The notes beneath the pieces were generated by a model that saw only the letters and a list, made by a program, of their open reading frames with translations, did no database searches and had not been told where the DNA came from. Positions 10,026 through 21,110 of a stretch of 64,000 bases of DNA are shown here, one piece after another. How positions within the stretch are numbered: the stretch's first letter is position 1; the number at the start of each line of letters is the position of its first letter. Source of the stretch: Zygnema circumcarinatum (lineage: Eukaryota > Streptophyta > Zygnematophyceae > Zygnematales > Zygnemataceae); contig CM074809.1 in NCBI GenBank assembly GCA_037447605.1, forward strand, positions 2,603,297-2,667,296, given 5' to 3'. A program made the position numbers and the translations under genes.

Positions 10026-13000
10026 GCTCTCTCTCGCTGTTCTCATTCTTTCTTCTCCTCATTGGTAGAATCACTAGATTCTGTAGGGGCCTTCAGCTCA
10101 CCTGGAGTGCCTCCATGTCCACAAGTTGCCCCAGCCTCTTGAAGAGCCCTTCAACCCCTATCCCGGACGGAAACCCAAACTGCTTCATATCCAAGGCCTT
10201 TCCTGTTCTTTTCTTGTACACCTTCCTGAACTTCGCCACTGGCACACCGCTTACTGCATACTGTGCAGAGCCCAAGATGAGACATACTTCGTGCTTAAAT
10301 TGGACTACGGCCAATCTCTGTTGCTCTTTCTCACCCACTCCCCCTTCCCCTTCCTCCTCCTTCCTTCCAGCACCATTTCCAGCCTTATCACTGGCATATC
10401 TACCTTTCGACAATATCTCGAAGCTCCATTTTGAAACATCCAGAGGCGGCCGAGCCCCTTCCCTGAACTTGAGGACAAGACTTCCTCTCTCATCACAACC
10501 ACATCTCACCACTTCCCTCATGTCTTGGAGCATCATCCGCAACCCGGGAAAGTCAGCAAGATCAAACGAATCCTCATCCGTTTGCACCAGTCCACCACAA
10601 CTATCTTCCTTTCTCGCGCCTTCCCCATTCTGCGGGACACATACGTTCATCTCCGATGGGACCTTGTACTTCAGCTTTGTGAGCACTTGCCACAGCCCGT
10701 TTTTCAGAGCTTTGTCCAACTGACGCATGAACATGAAGGGAGTTAGACTCTTCCCACCTGCTTCCTGCAGCACATTATATGCTGCCAACGGAACTCCGAG
10801 ACTTGCCAAACTTGTAGCTCTAAAGTTAAGGTGATTGTCGACCAACTGTAACCAATGGTGAGTTCGCGAGGACACCACCATCAGAAGGTCAGGCCATAGC
10901 GATGCCAAATCCTCCACACAAGCCGCCCCCACTCCCTTCAGATCCAAAAGCTCTCCAAACCTATCCTTGTACACTTCTGCCACTGCTGACACTTTGACTC
11001 CTCTGCCCGAATTAACGCTAGCTAAGATCAACCTCAGCCGGGCCCTCACCTGCAAGCTTATAGAATACATCACATCTTCTCCCTCCGTCTCTTGCTCCTC
11101 TCGTCCTACTACCTCCTGTGCTAATGTCTCTACTGTTCCACCATCAGCTGTAGCCTCATCGTAATTCTCAAGCAATTCTCCTCTCCCCGTCACGAGCAGG
11201 GAGTCGCCCCCTTCCTGCCTCTTCTGCTTTTCTCGTATCTCATGCAAGGGTGGCAACAGGGGGACCTGTGGCAGCAGCAGTCCATCTGTGAGAGCAGGAT
11301 CTTCCGCCCCTTCAACCAGGAAGTAACGTTCGACCCCATCCTCCCCGACTTGAGCCATGGCTATGTCGCTCATATCAGTTACCATTAGCCGGACCCCCCT
11401 TTTCATGTATCCGAGGTCCAGCAGCACACTACTCAATGAGCGCCCTGCACAGAAAGAACATAGCGATACGAGTTCGTCCACCAGCAGCCCTTGCGGATTT
11501 CTTTCCAGTACTTGATACACTATACGCCGCAGACCCGTGGTTGCCCCGGCCACTATCCGCCGATTCTTTTGGGAGCTGGTCAGAAAAAGTTTCCCCTCCT
11601 GCCTGAGCAGCCCCTCGTGAACAACATGTGGCATGGCACGACAAAGCCGCTCCATTGACGAAAATCCGAGACTTGAAACGGGCCGCCTAAACCGCTCCTC
11701 ATAGACCTCTGGAAAAGCTGTCACACTCCGCTTGGCACGTTCAAAGGCAGGGGAACAAAGGACTGCTCGTACTTCATTCTGCACCCTCATTCTCCTATGG
11801 GGACTCTGAGCTTCATATAATGCAAGCTCCATGTCATAGCTTGGAACGGACAGAGAGTGGGACGTGCTACGACGAGGAGTTAGCGAGTCATCGAAGGCGA
11901 GGTTTTCTTCTGCATCAACACCAACCACAGCAGACGAGTAATGTGGGAGACTCCAGTCCTCCTCGTCACTCTCTTCCAAATCCACCCAATCTGACTCTCC
12001 TTCACTCAGCAAAGGTTGTGCCATGCGAGATACCGTGACCCAGTCCTCCTCTGCCCCGATATCCTCTTCTCCTTCCCCATCATCGTCCTCGTCATCTCCT
12101 TCTACCTGTTCCTCAAGTTCAATCTCCACTCTTCTGTCCAATTGTTTGACTTCTCCACCTATTTGCCGTTCCATCTGTCCTTCCTCATCCCCTTCATCCT
12201 CTTCCTCGTCTTCCTCTTCAGCCTCCTCACTCTCCTCTCTCACATCTTCTGCCTCTATTTCTCCTTGTTCATCACCATCGATTTCCTCCATGTCTTCGTC
12301 CTCATCATCTTCTTCTTCCTCTTCCTCCTCCTCCTCCTCGTCGTCGTCGTCGTCGTCCTCCTCCGCCCCGTCTTCGAGCTCCTCGTCTTCTTCTTCTTCC
12401 TCCTCCTCGTCCTCCTCTTCCTCATCCTCCTCATCGTCGTCCTCTTCTTCTTCATCCTCCTCTTCTTCACCATCGTCATCGTCTACTTCTCCTATTCTCC
12501 GGCCCTTATCTTTTCCAGCCTGAGGTCCATGCATCTCCTCGTCTGGTTCTTCATCTCCTTCATCTGCTGTACTCCTTACCTCTCCCCTCTTCGCACTGTG
12601 TAGTCTTGTCGTTCCTGCATTTGACGTTCTCCCTTCCTCTTCATTCTCAGTCATGTCGTCTTCCCCTCGAGCACTACGGCTTACAACACTGCTTCGTTCA
12701 CCCCCCTTTGCATCCTTCTCCTCCTCTAGCCATTTCTGTTCTCTCCTTGCGTTTCTATCGTCTCTGCTCCCCCTGCGTTCTTCAATTTCAGATGAGTATT
12801 CACCATCTCTCTCCCACGAGTCCTCCAAATCCTCCCCACCCTTACTTTCGCCGACCTCCTGCGCTTCTTCTCCCCAGTCATACATAGCTCCATCCCACCC
12901 ACTGTGTGCTTCTTCTGCCCAAGACGATATCCGAGGTTCTGCTTCAGCACCAGATGCCAAGTAAAGCATGGCTTCGTGGTTGACCCACTTGATTTGAACA

Positions 13001-15874
13001 ATGTCTGGCATGTCAGACAGCAATATCATCAAACGTGACTTGCGTGAAAGGGTTGTAAGCCTATTTCTGCCGTAACCATGCCGTACCAGAATTTCCCCAA
13101 GACCTTCATTGGTTCTCATTTCTAGCTCTGTGGTGAAAAACTGCAGTCCTATCCCTGATGGCCAATCCTTCAGTATTCCAAAAACTATTCTTCGCAAACC
13201 AGACTGAATTAGCCCTACCAGCCGGAGATTCCATTCAGTCTTAGCCAGCATCACCCGGCGGTTCCTTCCCATATCGTCACGCTCTTTCTGTGACAGATTC
13301 TTCAAATCCTTCCTCTGCAGCCACCCAACCGAGACGCATACTACTCCCTCAAAGCACTGGACTAGCTCCCTCATATCCGATAATGAATATTCCGAAAGCT
13401 TTAGCTGCCGCCCGGTCAACCTTTCAAATACTGTTGAAAGAACCATCAGTTTCGTAGGCCCGTTTGCTGCTAACACGAACCTCAACAGGTTTGCCAGCTT
13501 CATTAAGTGCCTTGTCAGCTTTGGTGGAGTGTTAGAGGAGCCCAGGTTTTCCTCATGCCCAGCATTGCCCGTCTGAAAGTCGTCTCTTCCCTTGCCCTCT
13601 GAGTAATCCACAGATCTTCTCCCTCCAGTCGCCGGACTTTCTCGCTCCACTGCCCACATCAAGTCTGCCTTTGTATTGGCTGTGCCCCTAGCTCCACTGC
13701 CCTGAGCTCTCTCATTTGCTCTTCTTGTCTCCTCCCTTGCCTTTCCCTCTGCAATCCGAAGCCTCTCCTCCAGCATTGCAATTTGATCCCCTAGATGTGA
13801 AGTCATCAGTTGCACTTCCTCTCTAATCCTGCCATCCACTACATGCTTGCGTCGCTCGTCGATCTCCCCCTCCGTCCACCTCCCTCCTTCAGCCATTGCT
13901 TCATCTTCCGGGAACGGCTGCGAGACTGTCCAGGGAGATTTAGGAGACTTTGGCTGCCTCCTGGGAGAGCGCGGTCTGGGAGCAGGTGCAACAGGAGGAG
14001 GCCTCCCATCCTCAGCGGAGGTGACTCCCAGAAACTCCTGCCAGTCCAGAAAGACATCGGCCGACTGTGATAGTGCTGAAGGCACGAACCCTTTCTTCCC
14101 GGTCGGCCCGTTCGCTCGCCTCCTTGCCACTACCACCGTTCTCACACCTCGAGAGGAGAGTTTCGTGAGAACAGCTCCGAACCCTGCATCGCCTGATATG
14201 ATCACAATGCACCCCTTTCGAGAACTGCCATCCAGACCCCCAACCGAAAGAACCCAAAAGCCCCGCAGACAGGAAATTAGAACATAACGAACAAGGATGA
14301 GAAAAAGATCGCAGTCTTACCTATTATCTCGATATAAGATCTGTATCGTGCAGCAGCCAGTAAATCTTGACCAGATGCATAACAAGAAAACAAGCCTCCC
14401 CATTTCAAATTTTGTAATGAAATTATCAGTAAGAAAATCCCAGGCTGGCTAAGACTTCTGCCACTTACGATCTTAGAAACAAGACACCACTTGCATATAA
14501 CCTACAAGAATGTATGACTCACTTGTCAATCACTACAAACAAGGGAAAATCTTTTGTTTTTATTTACATATATTGCCACCACAGAGGTGACAGATTGTAA
14601 GCTTATCCGTAAGACGATTGGCTTACAACATTGCCACCAAAAAGTTTCTAGTGTACCACAATAGACTTTCGGAACTGGAACAAATCTTGTTGAAGTAGCT
14701 GTGCTTTCCTGAGTCGATTAGAACAAAGCCTATACTCGCCACAGAAGAATTTAAGGTGGCGCACATGGAGCAGTGAAAAATGTCAAGGGCTTTTTCAAGG
14801 GCCGCACTGTCACATTAAAATGTCAGATGGGACATACCTCCCTTCATTTTGCTTGTCAATGCAATCCAATGCAAAAAGTAGCGCATCAGTAAGGATTGAC
14901 TTGTCTGCCATCTCCTTCCCCGGGGCAACAGGAATGACCTCCACTCCACAACTGAGGAGCTCGCCCATTCTCGTAATCACCACTTCCGGCTTCCCGTAAG
15001 CTCGTATGGTTCGAACATAGCCATATTGTTGTGCCATGTCTCTAATCCGGCGGACCACCTGGGCACACTCCTCATTCCATGGCACCTGACAGTTCTCGAT
15101 GTCCCAAAACACTCCAACATTGTCAAAACCCGAGATTCCATTTGAAGATGGAGCAGGGCCAGGAGGAGTCTGTGGCGAGGGGTTCTCATAGGGCGGTGGA
15201 GGATAGGGAATGTTGTACGTATTAGGGTAATATGATGGAGCATAAGGGTTTGGGTTCATGTAGACATATGGAGGTGGATAGGCTCCATACGCTGAAGGTG
15301 GAGGCCAAGGACCCCCCATTTGGCCTCCAGGCTGCTGCATATGTCCCGGGGGGGGAGGGTGGCTATATGGTGGGTAGGAGGAGGCGTTGTTATTGGAGCT
15401 GGGAGGCGCTTGCTGGTTAGTAGGACCATTTTGAGAAGGAGGCACATAAGAAGGGGGATACTGCCACATGCTCCCTCCCATTGTAGCAGAGGTGACCACG
15501 TCATGCCTGATTGTGGTTTGCGGTGCTTTGAACCTTAAGCCAGGATAAAGAGTGGAAAGAGAAGCTCCCCAAAAGGTACTTCCCGAGTAGGATGCTGGTT
15601 CTACTCTACCAGGCAGGAAGAGAGAGCTCCTGCTGCATCCCTGAGAGGTTGGAAGCTGCAAAGCAACGTCGCGCTTTTTAAATGGCCTTAACGGAGTGCA
15701 GGAGAGGAGGAGGCTGCATGCAGAAGACCTAGGAATGCGAACATTCTCATCAGCCGTTGAAAGTCGAGCTTCATGCTGACTACCGCATTTTCCGGAGCCG
15801 GTAAAGCTCCTGGTCGTCCTCCTCGCCATACATCCATGCGGCAACAAGCCGCCAGCCAGATAGCTGTCGGCCAT
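7087..15874 (-). CDS. Giant NYN-LOTUS (MARF1/limkain-b1-like) RNA-associated protein
   Basis: Three exons join in phase: 15874-14838, 14224-10102 and 9558-7087, about 2,543 residues. A Pro/Tyr/Gly-rich N-terminus (about 130-245) precedes a NYN (PIN-like) domain at about 250-395 with FWDIENCQVP, ADKSILTDAL and SGDAGFG. The large middle exon carries repeated LOTUS/OST-HTH-type modules: one near NLLRFVLAANGPTKLMVLST, others at EVRAVLCSPAFERAK, RLRLILASVNSGRGVKVSAV and FKHEVCLILGSAQYAVSGVP, each followed by a second winged-helix-like unit. An Asp/Glu tract of about 80 residues sits near the middle (complement of 12240-12490). The last exon opens with another globular unit (LLEGYYLDCTGRYLAAALAA) and then becomes long, acidic and low-complexity. 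NYN-LOTUS proteins bind RNA and some cleave it; here the second Asp of the usual SGDxDF motif is Gly. An in-frame internal ATG at 15481 is an alternative start. Confidence 0.85.
9610..10035. repeat. Polypyrimidine tract filling an intron
   Basis: The + strand is almost exclusively C and T from about 9615 to 9990, in CCCTCTCC-type words, ending in (CA)n near 10003-10025. It lies inside the second intron of the NYN-LOTUS gene, so the transcript carries a purine-only run of about 400 nt. Such mirror-symmetric homopurine DNA can adopt triplex structures. Confidence 0.9.
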
Positions 15875-16499
15875 TGATCCCGCCCGAGCTTCAAACGCGC
15901 GGCTCCCCTGCGGGCGGGCTCACACGCCCCGCCTTGCGCTGCGCCAGGCCATCCCGCCCCTCCGCCTCCGCCTCCTGCACAAGCAGAGCAGCCTGCATCC
16001 GAGCCAGGCGCCTGGAGCTCAAACACTCCAAATTTTTTATCTCAGAAAAACCACGAGGGGAGACTTCTCCCTGTAGCTCTAGCTCGCGTCAAGAGTGAAG
16101 GGCCGGGGCGCAGAGGGGCCCGGCCGTACGGTACGGCGTGGAAAGATGCGCTCAGTGGGAATCGAAGGGCAAGGGCTTTGCCTATCTTGAAAGGTTTTCC
16201 CAAAAAGTGGAACACGAAACTAGTACGTGTTACCCACCAAATAACTCATGAATCGTAGCAGGAAAGGTACAAATTTCGGAAAAAAAAATACTGTACACCA
16301 TTTGTTCAAGATTACCCTTGCGGGGGTTCGGACATAGCTTCCCCTTACGGTACAAAAACCATGTTTGCGTGATACCGATTCTGCTATTGGTCAGTACCCA
16401 TCCGTGGTAAACCGTCGCACACAAATTCGGAGTCCACAACATGAAATGGGAGGAACTTTGCTTTGATCTCTTTAAAAGGATGGGCCGAAATCGGCTGCT

Positions 16500-16670
16500 T
16501 CTAAGGGCTGCGTTGTTGAGCCTAGTAGTAGCTTTCCGCTCCTAGCTTTTTTCGATTGTCCTTAGGTCCTTCGCGACCAGTCCCTCGTGGTTCCCCATGC
16601 TGCTTTTGTCCATGTACATTTAATGGCCTCGCCATCCTGAGATCAATGCCACATCTTTAAGGAGGGGGGG
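16500..16670 (+). repeat. Dispersed hairpin repeat (copy 1)
   Basis: Shares the order AGGGCTGCG, GAGCCTAG, CCGCTCCTAGC, GACCAGTCCCTCGTGGTTCC, CATGTACATTT, TGGCCTCGCCATC and ATCAATGCCACATCTTT with copies at 41850, 42565 and (reverse) 56040. The 3' part contains a GGC/GCC hairpin. Likely a short non-autonomous mobile element; no internal tRNA-type promoter was recognised. Confidence 0.75.
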
Positions 16671-17164
16671 CACATCTTTCCGCCGAAATGGGCCGGAGAG
16701 TGTTTTGGGTATAGCTCCGTATGTATCAAACGCGTGTATTAATACACTGTATAATACATGCTTATTATACAACGTTTAAAAATACAGTGTATTTTTAATG
16801 TATTTAACGTATTTTTTTTATTTTCGTGCTTAGTTGAACAAAGATTGATTATAATATTGAAATTCCAGCACTTGCCAAGTCACGTCACTTGCCAAACATT
16901 CAACTCGTGTGACTTGGTCCGTACATGTTGGTACACCCCTTCCGTACATAATTTCCGTGCGTACAGTATCGTTGTCGTGTCGTTGTCGTATGTTGTCTTC
17001 CTTTTCTGCCGTCGATGAGTCCCCAGTACACGTGTCATAATCTAGGGCCGTCGATCGAGTGCGCGCGAGCACATATATATGTGTACGTGTGCGCGAGCGT
17101 GTCGTTGAACAGGCAAAACAAACCGGTGGGCCGTAACTGCGCACATGGAAAAGAAGGCGCTTTT

Positions 17165-17350
17165 CAAGCGAGGGAGGAGGGAGGAGGGAGGAGGGAGGAG
17201 GGAGGAGGGAGGAGGGAGGAGGGAGGAGAGGACGGAGGGAGGGAGGGAGGAGGGAGGAGGGAGGGAGGGAGGGAGGGAGGAGGGAGGGAGGGAGAGGGAG
17301 GAGGGAGGAGAGAGGAGGGAGGAAGGAGGAGGGAGGGGGAGGGGGGAGAT
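17165..17350. repeat. GGAGGGA microsatellite upstream of VAMP71
   Basis: About 185 bp of (GGAGGGA)n/(GGGA)n ends 11 bp before the VAMP71 start codon at 17361, so it forms most of the 5' leader or core promoter. The purine strand is the coding strand. Confidence 0.9.
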
Positions 17351-17360
17351 TGGAGGCGCC

Positions 17361-19935
17361 ATGGCGATTCTGTACGGTCTCGTGGCGAGGGGCGTCGTGG
17401 TGTTGGCGGAGTACAGGTGCGCCGCAGCTTGGAGGGGGAAGGGTAGGACCGCGCGTTTGTAGGAAATGTCGCGGCTGCGTACTGCTGCTTCTTGACTTCC
17501 AGATTGATGTCGGAGGCGTGACCCGAAAGCTTGACAGTTTCTGGCCAGGTTTTAGTCTTGTGTTTCGTTTTTTTCTCAGTGTGCAACAGCCTTCTTATCA
17601 GTCGCTGCAGAACATGTCGCTCAGCTAAACTCTCAGAGTAACAGAGGCATTTATGAAATTTTGGTGGCCTCTCCTGAGTGTATCCTTCTCACGTACTCTT
17701 GTTAAACTCGGTTACAATGTAGAATTCATCCTACCTACAACCTCTTGTAATGAACTTTTCTCGCATTTTGGAATGTCCTGGAGTTTGGCCTTTCCGTCTC
17801 CTTCGCTGTTTCCAACCAGTTCACAATCAAGAAATGCTCCCGGTCACTTGCAAATATCATCATCGTCATCTGTTAGTTTGATTTCAGTGTCGTCGCGGGA
17901 AACGCCAGCACCATTGCGCGACGGATATTGGAGAAGCTTGGATCATCCGAAGACAACAGAGTTTCGTACACACAGGACCGCCATGTGTTCCACATTCTGC
18001 GGACAGAGGGTCTTACATTCCTCTGCATGGCAGATGCCCCTTTTGGACGTAAGTCTTGTTTCCCTTACTGGAGCAGCTCAAATGGAATAAGACTAATGCA
18101 AGGCTGTAAGGCGATGTTGTTCTAATCTTTTGAAGAGATTCCACGATAAAGACTGCATACTCGTGGTTGCGAGAAGCTGGGGAATTGCGTGCCTATCTTT
18201 TTATAGTCACAAAAGGATCCCAAGGTTTGTTGAAGTGAAATTCTACATTCTGCTCTTTCTTTACTAAGCATATTATCACATTTAAGGTGTTATGATTGAA
18301 ATGGTAAGTTTTGTGTTGCTTGTGGGAAAAGACGTCAACTTCTATGACTACGTATATTGGATTAAAAAATAACTCACACTTATTGATGTAGCATCTACAC
18401 TGAAGGAATCCATAGCATTCACTTGTTCGACTTCATCCATTGTAGAGAAAAATGATTGAATGAATCTTTTCTAAGAGTTCTAACTCCATTTCCATTTTCG
18501 GAAGGATAGTGATCCATCTACATACTTTTCAATCATACAATCTTGACTGCCAGCATCTTATTGTGTGCAGGACGGGTCCCATTTGTCTTTCTCGATGACA
18601 TCCAACTGCGATTCTTAAAGACTTATGGCAGAGTGGTCCAAACAGCATTGGCCTATTCCATGAATGATGAGTTTTCACGAGTGCTAGCTCAGCAGATGGA
18701 GTACTTCTCCAGTAATCCAAACTCAGATTCAATCAATCGTGTACGTGGAGAGATCAGTGAGGTACGTTCTTTCTGGCGTTGTAACAAAGGAGCTGATAGT
18801 TGGAATTATGGGGAGTTTGATGATGGGATGGTCTCCGAAGAGTGAGGGAGACTGGGAGATGGAGATGAAAAAGACATTGAAGATTCAAATTTGGGACTGG
18901 AGATACTATGGTTTGATGGTGAGCTGGCTTAATGTGGTTATTCGTTTCAACTCTAATTGTGTTGTGGTCGAAATGTGCATAGCGAGCGGCCAAAGAGAGA
19001 CGATTCTGTGTCTCCTGTCATATAGTTCTTGTTAAAGGCCTTACTAGTCAGCATTTTGAACAGAATGGAACCATAGGTTGCTGCCATGGTAGTGCAAAGC
19101 TGCCCTTTTGTAACAGTTGCTTGTTGATGTGCTTGAGTTTTCATGAATCATAAGGATATGCCTATCGTGCTGAGGCATGCTTTGCAGCTAGGTATAGAAT
19201 CCAGGAGGTCATGCAGCATGCGATCAAATTTGGGCAACGATTGCTCAAAAGCACTTTGCGTTGGCATGGTTGGTTCTGTCATTTGTGAACTGTAACAAAA
19301 CCTTTATGTGCTCTTTTTGTTTTTACACTTAGATTGGCGGGGCATTTTTGCCCTCTTTCCAGATTTTTTCGTGATGGGTGCCCTTGGCCTGTGCCCAGGT
19401 GAGAGCGATCATGGTGGAGAATATCGACAAGGTGTTGGATCGTGGAGAGCGCATTGAGTTGCTGGTAGATAAAACCAGTGGGCTGAGCGATAATACTTTC
19501 CGGTTCAAGAAGCAAGCAAGGGGGCTTAAGCGTGCCTTATGGTGGAAAAATGCAAAGCTTATGTACGTATCCTTGGTGCCCTGGACGAGAGAATGCTTCT
19601 GTGCTTCCTATCCGTGGGCGTGCATCTGCTCGGTTTTTCCCTTCTACTGTATGGGAGTTGTGTTCTTTTTCTGTCGGATAAGTTACTTTTCGATTCAAGC
19701 TGGATTATTGGATTGGAAGGATGTCTGTGAATGAGCTGAGAGTGGCTGTTTCGGGAAGGTGAAATTCTTCCTCTTGCCTTCCTGCAGTAGTTTTCTTTGA
19801 TTTGGGAATCGTGGGCTTATAAGTCCTCATCCTTCTCACCTGTGCAGGGTTTCGCTGAGCCTGATCATTCTCGTTGTTCTCTACCTCTTAGTTTCTGCTG
19901 CGTGTGGTGGCCTTACTCTACAATCATGTCGTTAA
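17361..19935 (+). CDS. VAMP71: VAMP71-type longin R-SNARE
   Basis: Five exons join in frame: 17361-17416, 17888-18048, 18571-18761, 19399-19562 and 19848-19935, giving 219 residues, the usual length of plant VAMP71. The protein starts MAILYGLVARGVVVLAEYS (longin domain, about 1-110), continues with VSYTQDRHVFHILRTEGLTF and RRVPFVFLDDIQLRFLKTYG, has an R-SNARE motif (about 127-185, NIDKVLDRGERIELLVDKT, with the zero-layer Arg in DRGE), and ends with one membrane span (SLSLIILVVLYLLVSA) and a short lumenal tail. VAMP71 proteins are tail-anchored SNAREs that mediate fusion with the vacuole or late endosome. All splice sites are GT-AG. The last exon is short and encodes only the anchor, so its omission would give a soluble form. 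Convergent with the LysM gene. Confidence 0.95.
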
Positions 19936-21110
19936 TGGTTTAGGGAAATAAGTAGAATTGTTCCGTGGCCCGTTCCTGCTCTCTCCATTACTGTGAATCT
20001 ATCGAAGTTGCCAGCAGTAATAAAGCTGGTCACATCGTATAGCTAGGTTTTAGTAAAGTAGGTTTTAGACATAGTACTTGTCATATTGTTGTATTGGAAT
20101 GCCAAGACATTAGTCCTCCGAGGTTTTTCCAAAGGGAATATAGCAGGCCATTCGATGGGGTCAGTACAGGATCAGGTCATACTGAATAAGGGAGAGCAGG
20201 AGGGTACTGTGCTGGTGTTCAGGTCCAATTTGAAGTAAAGCCGGTCCTTCTGGTGTCGGGCTACTGATAATTGTTTTTTTTTTCTTATATTGGCGGTTGC
20301 TGTGTGACCCTGATACGTAAGTTACTGGCACTGTGCATCGTTGCTGGTAATGATGATTCGTCACACCCTGAGGTAGTTCTATTGAGGCCCGACCTTCCCA
20401 GTTTTGTAACTTGCGAGTTTCCCCAAGGAATGGTGATGCGCTTTTCAAACTTGAAACTGTTGTTGCTAAGGCGTGGGCCTCTTCTGGCTCGGAAAATTCA
20501 AACAAAAGAAAACGATGCATGGCATTTTATTTCGCGTTAAGGAGCTAGCCTTTTGGCTGTGTTCAACGTCACCGTGACAAAATGTGTTGCAATATCCGGG
20601 CCTCAGTTTTCCTTAGTGTGCTGAATATGCGGCTGTGTGGGGTGCCAACTGCTGAAGGGAAAATCCACAGGCGCGTGTGGCTCATTCTTCAATGTCTAAG
20701 TTATGGACGCTTAGGCCACGAATGCAGCACTGATAGACAACCTAGATTGTGACCGTGCGATGTAATGAAGAGGAAAGGTACGCAGTAACTCCAACGGCGT
20801 GATGGCCTCCTCCTGGCACTGCCAATCGCTCAGTGAAGACAACGACCAACAGACAGCCGCAGACCGCAATAGCGACCTTAATTGTACATATCATGAACTG
20901 CGGTCCACAAGGAAGATAACGGCGAGATCAATGCCTATTAACATTACAAAATGTCACAAAGCACAACTTGGACTTCGCACTTTGAACGTGCTTGACCAGC
21001 TGGCCTAAGTCTGAGGGTGCTTTGCCAGAGACAAAACAATGGCGCCAATATAAACAATGAATCGTACAAATCTAACCCTAAAATCCTACGAATGGCACAC
21101 ACCTACAAGC
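19936..21110. other. Intergenic region between convergent VAMP71 and LysM genes
   Basis: Holds the two 3' flanks. Only short random open frames on either strand; no repeat family from elsewhere in the window was recognised here. Confidence 0.6.

Larger units (their letters stand above)
15875..17360. promoter_or_regulatory. Divergent intergenic region between NYN-LOTUS and VAMP71
   Basis: About 1.5 kb separates the two divergently transcribed genes. It contains GC-rich sequence adjoining the NYN-LOTUS start (15875-15990), a hairpin-type dispersed repeat at about 16500-16670, an AT-rich stretch with TATA-like words (16725-16810), CG/GT-alternating DNA (17055-17105) and the GGAGGGA tract. Individual promoters cannot be placed from sequence alone. 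Confidence 0.4.

Noticed and set aside
12016-12603. Plus-strand poly-Ser and Leu/Phe-rich open frames, which could look like membrane proteins
   Set aside because: They are antisense shadows of the Asp/Glu tract in the NYN-LOTUS exon.
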